A DNA stretch of 64,000 nt from Methylorubrum extorquens. GTDB lineage: Bacteria > Pseudomonadota > Alphaproteobacteria > Rhizobiales > Beijerinckiaceae. The notes beneath the pieces are model-generated. The model saw nothing but the letters and a program-made list of their open reading frames with translations, made no database searches and had not been told where the DNA came from. Positions 49,629 through 58,524 of the stretch are shown here, piece after piece. The stretch spans positions 4,594,001 to 4,658,000 of the forward strand of contig NZ_JALJXF010000001.1 in the NCBI RefSeq assembly GCF_024169925.1, written 5' to 3'. A program made the translations under genes and the position numbers. Numbering within the stretch: the stretch's first letter is position 1; the number at the start of each line of letters is the position of its first letter.

Positions 49629-51101
49629 GTGTCCCGCCGCCCCTTTCCAGGCGCCCTTCCCGCCGCGCTGGCCCTGACGATTCTCGCCGGATCGCCCGCC
49701 CTGGCGCAGCCCACCGGGCGGCCGGTCTACGAGGGCGCGGGCGGCGATCCGCGGATCTCGGTGTCCCAGCCGGAATCGACGAGCCAGGCGTCCGGCGGCT
49801 ATGTGCGCTCGATCGAGCCCTCGCTCGGGCCCTTCGGTGATCCGCTCGGCCTGCGGCCCCTGCTGAAGGAGCGGGGCATCGAGTACAGCCTCACCTACAT
49901 CGCCGAGACCCTCGGCAATCCCGTCGGCGGCATCCGCCAGGGGGCGATCGTCGAGGACCGGCTGAACCTGCGGCTCAACCTCGACCTGCAGCGGCTCGCC
50001 GGCTGGGACGGCGCCACGATGCACGCCAACGCCTACTTCATCCACGGCACCGGCCTGTCGCGCTACTACGTCGGCAACCTGATCCCGGCGAGCGTGATCG
50101 AGGCGCTGCCGGCCTCCCGCCTCTACGTGCTGTGGCTCGACCAGCAGCTCTTCGACGGGAGGCTCGGCATCCGGGTCGGCCAGCAGGCGGCCGACACCGA
50201 ATTCTTCGTCAGCCAGACCGCGACCCTGTTCGTGAATTCGACTTTCGGCTGGCCGGCGATCACGGGGCTCAACCTGCCGAGCGGCGGCCCGGCCTACCCG
50301 CTCGCGTCGCCCGCGATCCGGGCCAAATACGTGCCGGGCAACGGCTTCTCGCTCCAGGCCGGGCTCTACGACGGCGATCCGGCCGGCGCCAGCCGCCCCG
50401 GCGACGACCCCGAGGGGCAGCGCCTCGACCGCACCGGCACCAATTTTCGTACCCGCGACCCCGCCCTCGTCGTGGCGGAGGCGACCTACGCCTTCAACAC
50501 GCAGGAAGGTTCGAAGGAACTGCCCGGCGACATCACCCTCGGGGGCTGGCAGCATTTCGGGCGCTTCGAGAGCCTGCGCTTCGACCAGACCGGCCTGCCG
50601 CTCGCCGACCCGAACTCCACCGGTATCGGCCGCCCCTTGCGCGGCAATGCCGGGATCTATGCGATCTGGGACCAGACTCTCTACCGGGAATCCGGCAAGG
50701 ACGACGAAGGCCTCGGCTTCTTCGTGCGCGCGGCGTGGTCGCCGACCCGCTCCAGCCTCGTCTCCGCCTATCTCGACACCGGCCTCGCCTATAAGGGCCT
50801 GTTGCCGGGCCGCGACGACGACACGGTGGGCCTCAGCCTCGCGCATGCCCGCCTCTCCGACGACGCGCGCCGGTCCGACATCGACACCATCGTCTTGACC
50901 GGCACGGCGATGCCGCGGCGGCGGGCCGAGACGGTGATCGAGGCGACCTATCAGGCGGTGGTGGTGCCGGGCTTCACCGTCCAGCCGGACGCGCAACTGA
51001 TCCTGCATCCCGGCGGCGGCATCGCCAATCCACGCGACCCGGAAGGCCGCCGGGTGCGCAACGCCGCCGTATTGGGCTTGCGCGCGACGGTTCAGTATTG
51101 A
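49629..51101 (+). CDS. OprB-family carbohydrate porin
   Basis: Start set at GTG 49629 with GGAGG 6 bases upstream; the open frame extends farther 5' but without a signal peptide. The 490-residue protein has a signal peptide (about 1-27, ending ALAQ) and OprB-type sequence: GIEYSLTYIAETLGNPVGG, LDLQRLAGWDGATMHANAYFIHG and RLGIRVGQQAADTEFFVS, ending in the outer-membrane C-terminal LRATVQY. It forms a sugar- or solute-specific outer-membrane channel. It follows the GntR gene by 92 bases and may share its regulation. Confidence 0.9.
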   Translation: MSRRPFPGALPAALALTILAGSPALAQPTGRPVYEGAGGDPRISVSQPESTSQASGGYVRSIEPSLGPFGDPLGLRPLLKERGIEYSLTYIAETLGNPVGGIRQGAIVEDRLNLRLNLDLQRLAGWDGATMHANAYFIHGTGLSRYYVGNLIPASVIEALPASRLYVLWLDQQLFDGRLGIRVGQQAADTEFFVSQTATLFVNSTFGWPAITGLNLPSGGPAYPLASPAIRAKYVPGNGFSLQAGLYDGDPAGASRPGDDPEGQRLDRTGTNFRTRDPALVVAEATYAFNTQEGSKELPGDITLGGWQHFGRFESLRFDQTGLPLADPNSTGIGRPLRGNAGIYAIWDQTLYRESGKDDEGLGFFVRAAWSPTRSSLVSAYLDTGLAYKGLLPGRDDDTVGLSLAHARLSDDARRSDIDTIVLTGTAMPRRRAETVIEATYQAVVVPGFTVQPDAQLILHPGGGIANPRDPEGRRVRNAAVLGLRATVQY

Positions 51102-51132
51102 GGGGACGGCCGGGTTTCGTGCCGGCCGCCCC
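51102..51132. terminator. Hairpin between convergent genes
   Basis: GGGG-A-CGGCCGG (51102-51113) pairs with CCGGCCG-CCCC (51122-51132), leaving one bulged A and an 8-base loop. It lies between the porin stop and the end of the TonB receptor gene. No T tract follows on either strand, so it may be a weak bidirectional terminator. Confidence 0.55.
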
Positions 51133-51157
51133 TAGCGCTGGCGTCGAACGGTCGCCC

Positions 51158-53287
51158 TCAGAACGAGGCCCGCACGCCTCCGAACACGCTGCGGCCGTTG
51201 CCCGGAAAGAACGCCACCGGCCCGCCCGCCACCGTCGCGGCGTTGGTTACCACCGAAATGTCGGAGACGTAGCGTTCGTCCAAAAGGTTGCGGGCATCCA
51301 CGAACAGCGAGACGCCGTTGGCAAAGTCGATGCCGGTCTGGAGGCCGAGCAGGGCGTAGCCCGGCACCTTGAGGGTGTTGGCGTGGTCGGCAAACGCGCC
51401 CTGCGGCACCCAGTCGAGGGTGGGGGCGAGGTGGAATCCGCTCGGGTGCCGGTAGCCGAGCACCGTGCGCAGCACGTTCACCGGCACGCCGGCGATGCGG
51501 TTATTGCCGAAGACCGGATCGCCGACGAAGCGGAAGTCGTTGTGGGTCCAGATCTGCGTCACGGCGAGCCGGTCGCCGATGCCGGTCAGATCCGTGGCGA
51601 GGTCGAGGGTCACGGCGGCCTCGACGCCTTGGTGGCGGGTGCGCGGGGCGTTGAAGGTCGCCGCCGGAATGTTGAGGCCGGGGTTGGGCGTGAAGTTGAT
51701 GAGCGCGTCGCGCAGCTCCGCCCGGTAGAGCGTCACGTCCCAGGCCAGCCGGTCGATCCGGCCGCGCGAGCCCGCCTCGTAGGTCCAGGCGCGCTGAGCC
51801 TCCAGCGGCACGAAGGTGGTGCGCAACGCGTTCATCTGCACGAGGTCGGAGAAGTCCGGCACGTCGCGCGAGCGGGTGATGTCGGCAAAGACCTGGATGT
51901 CCGGCAGCGGCTGCCACATCAGGCCGAGCTTCGGGTTGACGCCCTCGTAGGTGATGTTGGCAAAGCGCGCGGTGGGGTTGGTCGGCAGGCCGCCCTTGTC
52001 GCTGAAGGTGCGGTTCGAGGAGAACAGCTTGGCACCGGTCATCAGCGCCATGTCGGGCCGGAACCAGAACCGGTTCTCGGCATAGGCCTCGTAGTTCGAG
52101 GCGCTCTGGCGGGCATTGAGCGTCTGGGCGCCGCGGAACCCCGCCACGTTCACGAACTGCCGGGCCTCGTTGATGCCGGCGAACGCCCGCAGGCCGAGGA
52201 TCAGGTCGTTGCGGAAGCCGCCGAGATCGAACGTGCCGGCCCAGCGCGGCGCCACGCCGTAGGTCCAGCCATCCTGGTCGATCACTTGGAAGATCGGGTG
52301 ATAGAGGTTCTTGTGAATCGCCCAGGAATCGATGTCGAGGCGCCCGACTTCGAGTTCGAACGAGGTGCGGTTGGCGATGCGCTCCGTCGTCACCTTTCGC
52401 GATTGGTTGCCGGTGATCGCCGCCGGGTTGGCGATGCGGGGATTGTTGAGGGCATTGAACAGCGAGAGCGAGCCGGGCAGCTTCTGGTCGGTATCGTAGA
52501 AGCCGAGGAAGAACCGCGTCTCGACGCCCGGCGCGAGCTGGTAGCCAACATTGGCGTTCACGTTGCGGGTGCGCTGGGTCTCGTGATCGCGGAAGCCGTC
52601 GGAATTGGTCGCGGTGCCGGAGATCAGGACATCGGCCGGCCCTGAGATCCGCGAGACCTGAAAATGCTCGCGGAGGGTGTTGAAGCTGCCGCCGTCGATT
52701 CGGGCGATGTTCGGTGCGAGCGCCGTGTAGGCGGTCGGCGTCACGAAGTTCACCGCCCCGCCGAGCGTGGTCGCGCCGAAGGTCAGCGCGTTGCCGCCCT
52801 TGTAGACCTCGACCGAGCGCAGGCTCAGTGGATCGATCTGGTAGAAGTCGCCGCTGCCGTCGGCGAGGTTGAGCGGGATCCCGTCCTGCAACAGCTCGAT
52901 GCCGCGGACATGGAAGCCGCGGGCGATGCCGGAGCCGCGGATCGAGAGGCGCATCTCCTGGCCGTAGCGCTCCTGCACGAACACGCCCGGCACGTCTTTC
53001 AAGACGTCGCGCACGGTGTTGGCGTAGCGGTTCTGGAACGTGGCGGCATCGACGAAGGCGACCGAGCCGACGGTGGCGTTCACCGCCGCGCGTTGCGCGG
53101 CGACGCTCGGCACGGTGAGCGAGCCGGCCGCCGTGCCGGTGCCGGAGACGCTGATCTCGGAGAGGGTGGCCGCCCCCTCGGTCGCGGCCGGGGCTTCGGC
53201 GAGGGCCGGAGCGGCAAGCGCGAGGCCGGAGGCGAGCAGGGTCGATGACAGGGCGGCACGCGGCACGGCCCGTTGACGGGAAGGCAT
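51158..53287 (-). CDS. TonB-dependent outer-membrane receptor
   Basis: Protein of 709 residues with a signal peptide (about 1-30). The plug domain spans about 70-190, with VRDVLKDVPGVFVQERYGQEMRLSIRGSGI and GGNALTFGATTLGGAVNFVTP. The 22-strand barrel ends with the terminal Phe in GGVRASF. It imports a ligand across the outer membrane using TonB energy. The TonB box is not obvious. Five copper-related genes upstream in the same direction suggest a copper or copper-chelate ligand; sequence alone would equally fit a siderophore receptor. Confidence 0.92.
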   Translation of the reverse strand: MPSRQRAVPRAALSSTLLASGLALAAPALAEAPAATEGAATLSEISVSGTGTAAGSLTVPSVAAQRAAVNATVGSVAFVDAATFQNRYANTVRDVLKDVPGVFVQERYGQEMRLSIRGSGIARGFHVRGIELLQDGIPLNLADGSGDFYQIDPLSLRSVEVYKGGNALTFGATTLGGAVNFVTPTAYTALAPNIARIDGGSFNTLREHFQVSRISGPADVLISGTATNSDGFRDHETQRTRNVNANVGYQLAPGVETRFFLGFYDTDQKLPGSLSLFNALNNPRIANPAAITGNQSRKVTTERIANRTSFELEVGRLDIDSWAIHKNLYHPIFQVIDQDGWTYGVAPRWAGTFDLGGFRNDLILGLRAFAGINEARQFVNVAGFRGAQTLNARQSASNYEAYAENRFWFRPDMALMTGAKLFSSNRTFSDKGGLPTNPTARFANITYEGVNPKLGLMWQPLPDIQVFADITRSRDVPDFSDLVQMNALRTTFVPLEAQRAWTYEAGSRGRIDRLAWDVTLYRAELRDALINFTPNPGLNIPAATFNAPRTRHQGVEAAVTLDLATDLTGIGDRLAVTQIWTHNDFRFVGDPVFGNNRIAGVPVNVLRTVLGYRHPSGFHLAPTLDWVPQGAFADHANTLKVPGYALLGLQTGIDFANGVSLFVDARNLLDERYVSDISVVTNAATVAGGPVAFFPGNGRSVFGGVRASF

Positions 53288-53329
53288 GAGGAAACGTCCG
53301 TTGTCTGAAGGATCGGAAGAGGCGATCGG

Positions 53330-53713
53330 TCAGACGACGGGCGGGGCGCGGGCGCTCGGGCGCGTGCCGGGCGGCGCGCGGGGGAGGGCGACGATCTCGG
53401 GGCCCCACGCGACCGGGGCGATCCGCTCCCGCGGCCACGCGACGACGGCGTGGGCGGGTTGCGGCGCGTCGAGGCTCGGCAGGGTGTGTGCGGCTTGGCA
53501 GCAGGGCAGGTGCCCGTGCCCCGGATGCGACTTCACGGGGCCGTCAGCCTCGCCTGCATCGGGGGCGCAGAGGATGTGGACGAAACCGTTCTGCGGGGCG
53601 AGGCTGCCGGCAAGCGCGGCTCCGCCCAAGACGACCTGCAGGGCGAACGCGTAGAGCGCGGCCACGGCGATGACCGCGCGGCACACGGACCATCCCGGCA
53701 AGCGCCCTCGCAT
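53330..53713 (-). CDS. DUF2946-family protein, copy 1
   Basis: Start taken at ATG 53713 (TTG 53731 possible); 127 residues. One N-terminal hydrophobic helix (VCRAVIAVAALYAFALQVVLGGAALAG) is followed by HGHLPCCQAAHTLP, a Cys-Cys/His cluster typical of DUF2946. The family is found repeatedly in bacterial copper loci and may bind copper at the membrane surface. A second copy opens this operon at 56214-56621. It lies between SCO and TonB receptor genes. Confidence 0.78.
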   Translation of the reverse strand: MRGRLPGWSVCRAVIAVAALYAFALQVVLGGAALAGSLAPQNGFVHILCAPDAGEADGPVKSHPGHGHLPCCQAAHTLPSLDAPQPAHAVVAWPRERIAPVAWGPEIVALPRAPPGTRPSARAPPVV

Positions 53714-53827
53714 GGCGCCAGCTATGGCCAAGCTTACCCGGACGTCAACGGAGGCGCGATCGGGAGAGCCCTGTTTTCTGCTGCGGCGGCCGCAGAACGG
53801 AAGATCGGCCCCCGCCAGTCGAAATAC

Positions 53828-54475
53828 TCAGGTGTCGCGGCCGTCGGAGACCAGCTTTCGCAACTGCTTGAGGGCGAGGGCGTGCCCCGCGTTCAGATCG
53901 AGCGGTCCGGCAAAGCCCCCGTCGCGGTCCATCATGTAGACCATCAGCGTGTGCTCCAGGGTGTAGTCGCCCCCCGGCAGCGGCACCCGCTTCATGGAGG
54001 CCCGGTAGTCGCGCGCCACCCGCTCGATCTGCTGCGGCGTGCCGGTCAATCCCGTGATCCGGTCGGTGAAAGAGGCCATGTATTCGCGCATCACCGCCTG
54101 CGTGTCCCGCTCGGGGTCGAGGGTGATGTAATAGGCCTGGATGTCACCGCCCTGGGCGCCGAACGCGTCGAGTAGCGTGCCGAGGTCGGCCAGCGTCGTC
54201 GGGCAGACGTTCGGGCATTGGGTGAAGCCGAAGAAGACGAGGAAGGGCTTGCCCTTCAGCGCCTGCGAATCGACGGTGCCGCCCTTCGAGGATTCGAGCC
54301 GGAACGGGCCGCCGACCACCGACAGGGCGGAGGGCCTGTCCCCCCGCGGCAGGAAGGCCACCGTCGCCCCCACGATGCCGACGAGGGCGAGCGCGAAGGC
54401 GGCGAGGATCAGTGTGCTCCCCCGCTGCGAGGCGGGGGAAGCCGTGCGGGGCTTGGGCCGGGGTTCAGTGGCCAT
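53828..54475 (-). CDS. SCO1/SenC copper-delivery protein
   Basis: Start taken at ATG 54475 (ATG 54481 is two codons upstream); 215 residues. A membrane anchor at about 20-42 is followed by a thioredoxin-like domain. Cys87 and Cys91 in FTQCPNVCPTTL and His175 in TLEHTLMVY are the copper ligands of the family. SCO delivers copper to the CuA site of cytochrome oxidase or acts as a thiol reductase. It overlaps the upstream PCuAC gene by 11 bases. Confidence 0.93.
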   Translation of the reverse strand: MATEPRPKPRTASPASQRGSTLILAAFALALVGIVGATVAFLPRGDRPSALSVVGGPFRLESSKGGTVDSQALKGKPFLVFFGFTQCPNVCPTTLADLGTLLDAFGAQGGDIQAYYITLDPERDTQAVMREYMASFTDRITGLTGTPQQIERVARDYRASMKRVPLPGGDYTLEHTLMVYMMDRDGGFAGPLDLNAGHALALKQLRKLVSDGRDT

Positions 54476-54989
54476 GGTCATGTCCCGCGTGGTCGTGCGC
54501 CTCGGGCCCCTTCTCGGATCCTTTCTCTGGCGCCTTGGCAGCAAGGCTCTCCACGGCGAACTCGACCGGAACGCTGCCGGCCCGCTCGAAGCGCAGGGTC
54601 CCCTTCACACGCTCGCCCTTCTTCAGCGGCGTCTTCAGGTCGAGGAACATCAGGTGATGGCCGCTGGGGGCGAGCGTCACCGTCTGGCCGGGCGGGATCG
54701 CCAAGCCGTCGGCGAGCGGCGCCATCTTCATCACACCGCCCTCCATCGACATCGTGTGCAGCTCCCCGCGCCCGGCCGTCTCGACCGCGCCGCCGGTGAG
54801 CCGGTCGGGCTCGGTGCCGGTATTCGTGACCGTGAGATAGCCGGCCGCGACCCGCGCGCCGCCGGGCGTCGCCCGTGACCAGGGATGGCCGATCTTGAGC
54901 GGGCCGGCTTTGTAGTCGTGGGCGTGGACCGGGTTCGTTGCAGCGAGGCCGAGAGCAAGGAGGGCGGCCGGGACAGCGTGAAGGCGCAT
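54465..54989 (-). CDS. Periplasmic copper chaperone PCuAC
   Basis: Start at ATG 54989; 174 residues with a signal peptide (about 1-23). The PCuAC domain shows HPWSRATPGGARVAAGYLTVTNTG and the Met/His copper site: His78, Met89, His112 and Met114 in ELHTMSMEGGVMKM and SGHHLMFLDLK. The C-terminus (AHDHAGHDHGH) adds more histidines. PCuAC loads CuA of cytochrome c oxidase, working with SCO, whose gene overlaps this one. Confidence 0.93.
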   Translation of the reverse strand: MRLHAVPAALLALGLAATNPVHAHDYKAGPLKIGHPWSRATPGGARVAAGYLTVTNTGTEPDRLTGGAVETAGRGELHTMSMEGGVMKMAPLADGLAIPPGQTVTLAPSGHHLMFLDLKTPLKKGERVKGTLRFERAGSVPVEFAVESLAAKAPEKGSEKGPEAHDHAGHDHGH

Positions 54990-55102
54990 GATCGTGTCTC
55001 CGTTCGGAGCGGAAAGGGGGAGGGCGCGGGCCTCGAGCCTCGAACGCCGCATGTGGCGGCGATTCTCCCGTAAGGCTCTTGCCCGCGCGGCGGTGTCGCC
55101 GG

Positions 55103-56164
55103 TCAGTGGTGGTGCTTGTGGCCGTCGGCCTCGGGTGCGGCGCCGCCGGGTCCTTGCGCGCCTGGTCCTTGCGCGCCGATCGGTGCCACGGTGAAGGTAA
55201 CCGGCACCGTCCCGGCCCGTTCGAAGGTCAGCGTGCCCGCGACGGTCTCACCCGCCTTCAGCCCGTCCTTCAGGTCGAGGAACATCAGGTGGTAGCCGCC
55301 GGGCTTGAGCGCGACGCCGGCCCCCGGTGCGAGGGCGAGGCCGCCCTCGACGGGGGCCATCTTCATCACGCCGCCCTCCGTCGTCATCGAGTGGATCTCC
55401 GCCCGGCCCGCCTGGGGGATGGCGGCGCCGGTCAGCCGGTCGGGCTCGGTGCCGGTGTTGCGCAGGGTCACGTAGCCGCCGGCGACCCGCGCGCCGCCCG
55501 GCGTTGCCCGCAGCCAAGGGGTCTCGATCGCGATCGCTCCGGCCTTCGCGGCGGCGGTAGCCGGAGCCTGCGCCGCCGTTGCCTGGGCGGCCGTTCCCTG
55601 GGCCGCCGTGCCTCGGGCAGCGACGATCCGCACCGTCGGGGCCGGTGCCTTGAGGGCTTGCGCGCTCCCGTTCTCGGCCGGGACCTCGCTCCAGCGGTAG
55701 CTGCCCTCGGTGCAGTCCTGCTCGACGGGGAAGGTGATCGTCGCACCCGGGGCGAAGGCGTCGGAAATCCGGGCAAAGAACGTGAACTCGTCGATCTGCT
55801 CGTCCGGCAGGCTGCCGCCGCTCCACGTGATCCGGGTCACGCCCTCCGAGACCTGCCCGTGGAAGGACGGGTAGGACCGGGCATAGGCCGACTTGACGGT
55901 TTCGATCGTCCAGCCGGGCTTCGGCATCGGCTTGGCCCCGGTCACACCCTCGGGGATGGTGACGCTGACGCGGGTGGTCGGCCGGCCGTCGCAGCCGTGC
56001 ATGATCTGGACGACACCGCGATAGGCGGCGTTGGGCGTGGCCTCCTTGCGCTCCAGCACGGCGTGGGCCGAGGCGGGCGAGACGAGGCCAAGGACGGCGC
56101 CTGGGCCGATCAGGACGAGCGGCAGGGCGGCGCGAAGAGGGGCGCTGAGGCAGAAGCGGGGCAT
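55103..56164 (-). CDS. YcnI-PCuAC fusion copper protein
   Basis: Start taken at ATG 56164 (ATG 56188 is eight codons upstream); 353 residues. After a signal peptide ending PASA the mature protein starts HAVLERKEATPN, the copper-binding N-terminal His of the YcnI/DUF1775 family, with MHGCDG and PGWTIET later. An Ala/Thr/Gln-rich linker (about 178-200) leads into a complete PCuAC domain (IETPWLRATPGGARVAGGYVTLRNTG, IHSMTTEGGVMKM, GGYHLMFLDLKDGL) and a tail ending HKHHH. Two copper domains in one chain would allow transfer from one to the other. Confidence 0.92.
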   Translation of the reverse strand: MPRFCLSAPLRAALPLVLIGPGAVLGLVSPASAHAVLERKEATPNAAYRGVVQIMHGCDGRPTTRVSVTIPEGVTGAKPMPKPGWTIETVKSAYARSYPSFHGQVSEGVTRITWSGGSLPDEQIDEFTFFARISDAFAPGATITFPVEQDCTEGSYRWSEVPAENGSAQALKAPAPTVRIVAARGTAAQGTAAQATAAQAPATAAAKAGAIAIETPWLRATPGGARVAGGYVTLRNTGTEPDRLTGAAIPQAGRAEIHSMTTEGGVMKMAPVEGGLALAPGAGVALKPGGYHLMFLDLKDGLKAGETVAGTLTFERAGTVPVTFTVAPIGAQGPGAQGPGGAAPEADGHKHHH

Positions 56165-56213
56165 GGGACGGTTCCGATTGTCTGACATCGAAGGATCGCG
56201 GGGATCGGGCGGG

Positions 56214-56621
56214 TCAGGCAGCCGGCGGGGCTCGGGCGTGGGCGAGGGTGAAGGGCGGCGGACGGGCGGCCCGGCGCTGGACCCCGGACCAGCCTGCGCG
56301 GGCAGCGTCCCGCTCGGGCCGCGCGGCCTCGGCGGAGACGGGAGGCGGGAGCGTGGCGGCCGGCGCGTGATGCGCGGCGGTGCAGCAGCCGGCGTAGCGC
56401 GAATCCGGGGCCGGAAGCCCGTCCTTCGCCGCCTCGGCGGAGACGGTTCCGTCCGCGATCGGTTGGCAGAGGACGGCGGGGGCCCCCGCGACGGGAAGGG
56501 CCGCGATGCCGCCGAGCAGGGCCTGGAGCACCAGCGCGTAGAGGGCGGCCACGGCGGTCAGCCCGCGCAGGACGCGCGGCGCTCCTCCGGTCCGGTCGCG
56601 GCGTGGGCTCGGCATGGGCAC
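56214..56621 (-). CDS. DUF2946-family protein, copy 2
   Basis: Protein of 135 residues, first gene of the leftward copper operon. A hydrophobic helix (LTAVAALYALVLQALLGGIAALPVAG) precedes a Cys/His cluster YAGCCTAAHHAPA, like copy 1 at 53330-53713. The C-terminal part is Pro/Arg/Ala-rich. The role is unknown; copper handling is inferred from the family context and neighbours. Confidence 0.75.
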   Translation of the reverse strand: MPMPSPRRDRTGGAPRVLRGLTAVAALYALVLQALLGGIAALPVAGAPAVLCQPIADGTVSAEAAKDGLPAPDSRYAGCCTAAHHAPAATLPPPVSAEAARPERDAARAGWSGVQRRAARPPPFTLAHARAPPAA

Positions 56622-56899
56622 GAGCCTTACGCCGCTTCGCGCCGCTCCGGTAGGGGCCGGGTCGGCGCCATGCCGCCGCGCCCCGGCGAGGCCGCCCGGC
56701 GAGCGGCGCTGGACGCACTGCGTGCGCCCTCACACCCGGACGCCACAATATGGCCCGGAACGGCATGGCTTCTTAACCACGAGACCGCAACAACCGCGGC
56801 ACGAGGACTTGGCCGAGACTTGGTTCTTCGACGCCTCGCGTTCGAACCCTGACTCCCGGCCGGATCCACCGACCGCACCTTCATCCAGAGCCCGGATCG

Positions 56900-58204
56900 A
56901 TGCTGCAGAGCGCGCGCCACCCCCACTCCCGCCCCCTCGCTGCCGCCCTCGTGGCGGCAACGGTGCTCGCCGGCCCGGCGCTCGCCCGCGAGGGCGGCTT
57001 CGCCCAGGCCGAGTGGGCGCAGGACTATTCCTCGCCCACGACCATGCAGGTGCATCGGTCCTCGACGCCGATCCTCTCGCCCGACACCATCGCGGCGACC
57101 GAGGCGATGGCCGAGAAGTACCGCGCCATCGTCTCCCGCGGCAGCTGGCAGAACGTGACCGGCGCGGCCGGTCTTCGCGTCGGCTCCCGGGGGCCGGCGG
57201 TGGCGGCGGTGCGCCAGCGCCTGATCGTCACCGGCGACCTCGACGCCACGGCCGGCGGTGCAGGCGTCTACGATTCCTACGTCGCGGCCGGCGTGAAGCG
57301 TTTCCAGGCCCGGCACGGCCTGTCGCAGACCGGCCAGATGAGCCCGGCGACCCAGGCCGCGATGAACGTGCCCGCCGAGGTGCGCCTGCGCCAGCTCGAG
57401 ACCAACGTGATCCGCCTGCGCTCCTATTCGGGCGATCTCGGCCGGCGCTTCGTCATCACCAACATCCCCGCCGCCCTGGTGCAGACGGTGGAGAACGGCC
57501 AGGTCGTGACGCTGCACGCCGCCGGCGTCGGCAAGATCGACCGCCAGTCGCCGATCATGAACACCAAGGCGACGCAGATCAATTTCAACCCGACCTGGAC
57601 GGTCCCGGCCTCAATCGTGAGGAAGGACCTGATCCCGAAGATGCAGAAGGATCCGAACTACCTCACGGACAACAAGATCCGCATCCTCTCGGGGGGGCAG
57701 GAGATCTCGCCGCGCTCCGTGAACTGGAACTCGGACGAGGGCACCCGCTACACCTACCGCCAGGATTCCGGCGCCGACTTCAACTCCATGGGCGTGGTGC
57801 GCATCAACATTCCGAACGCGCACGGCGTGTTCATGCACGACACCAATTCCCGTGGCGTGTTCGGCGACGACTTCCGTTTCATCTCCTCGGGCTGCGTGCG
57901 CGTGCAGAACGTGCGCGAGTACATCACGTGGCTCTTGAAGGACACGCCCGGCTGGGACCGGACCCGCGTCGAGCAGGCGGTGGAAAGCGGCCAGCGCATC
58001 GATGCGACGCTGACTCAGCCCGTGCCGGTCTACTGGACATACATCACCGCCTGGGCGACCCCGGACGGCACGGTGCAGTTCCGCGACGACATCTACAAGC
58101 GTGACGGCGTGAATGTGCCCTCCACCATCGAGGCACCGACGCCGGTTGCCAGCGCCGCCTCGACCCGGCCCGAGGTGTACGAGCCGGGCGACGAGGAGAA
58201 CTGA
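56900..58204 (+). CDS. L,D-transpeptidase with peptidoglycan-binding domain
   Basis: Protein of 434 residues with a signal peptide (about 1-29). A peptidoglycan-binding domain (about 92-156, GLRVGSRGPAVAAVRQRL ... GVKRFQARHGLSQTG) precedes the YkuD catalytic domain with His313 in FMHDTNSRGVF and Cys332 in ISSGCVRVQN. It forms 3-3 cross-links or attaches proteins to the wall. It is divergent from the copper operon and ends before a 21-bp stem-loop. Confidence 0.93.
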   Translation: MLQSARHPHSRPLAAALVAATVLAGPALAREGGFAQAEWAQDYSSPTTMQVHRSSTPILSPDTIAATEAMAEKYRAIVSRGSWQNVTGAAGLRVGSRGPAVAAVRQRLIVTGDLDATAGGAGVYDSYVAAGVKRFQARHGLSQTGQMSPATQAAMNVPAEVRLRQLETNVIRLRSYSGDLGRRFVITNIPAALVQTVENGQVVTLHAAGVGKIDRQSPIMNTKATQINFNPTWTVPASIVRKDLIPKMQKDPNYLTDNKIRILSGGQEISPRSVNWNSDEGTRYTYRQDSGADFNSMGVVRINIPNAHGVFMHDTNSRGVFGDDFRFISSGCVRVQNVREYITWLLKDTPGWDRTRVEQAVESGQRIDATLTQPVPVYWTYITAWATPDGTVQFRDDIYKRDGVNVPSTIEAPTPVASAASTRPEVYEPGDEEN

Positions 58205-58343
58205 GCCTCCGCTCGTTCAACTCGATTTCTGATACGGTTTCCGCTTGATTCAAGTGGGGGCCGTGTCAGCAAGCCCGCGCGGCGCCTGTGCGACGTCCAA
58301 ATCCGCTATCCCGAAGGGATCAACCGGATTTGGTGTGAGCGAA

Positions 58344-58390
58344 CGCGAACAGCCCGGACCGGATCTCGCATCCGGTCCGGGCTGTTCGCG
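58344..58390 (+). terminator. 21-bp perfect stem-loop
   Basis: CGCGAACAGCCCGGACCGGAT (58344-58364) pairs without mismatch with 58370-58390 around a 5-base loop, CTCGC. TTTCG follows. It lies 139 bases past the transpeptidase stop and 134 before the sigma factor start. The perfect, long stem is unusual for a plain terminator; an RNA or mobile palindrome is possible. The rest of the 320-base gap shows no gene. Confidence 0.6.
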
Positions 58391-58524
58391 TTTCGAGGCG
58401 GCGGGTGGAGCTCTCGCCGCGAGGCTCCGTGCCCCGAAAACCACCCGGCTTCCAGGTCGCGCGAAATTTTTCAAAAAAAGAACGACGCGCCGGATTAAAG
58501 GCGTGCGCCAGTCGTCAGCAGGTT

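Noticed and set aside
51158..53287. Naming the TonB receptor as a specific copper porin such as OprC
   Set aside because: Only neighbours point to copper; the visible plug and barrel motifs are general to TonB receptors.
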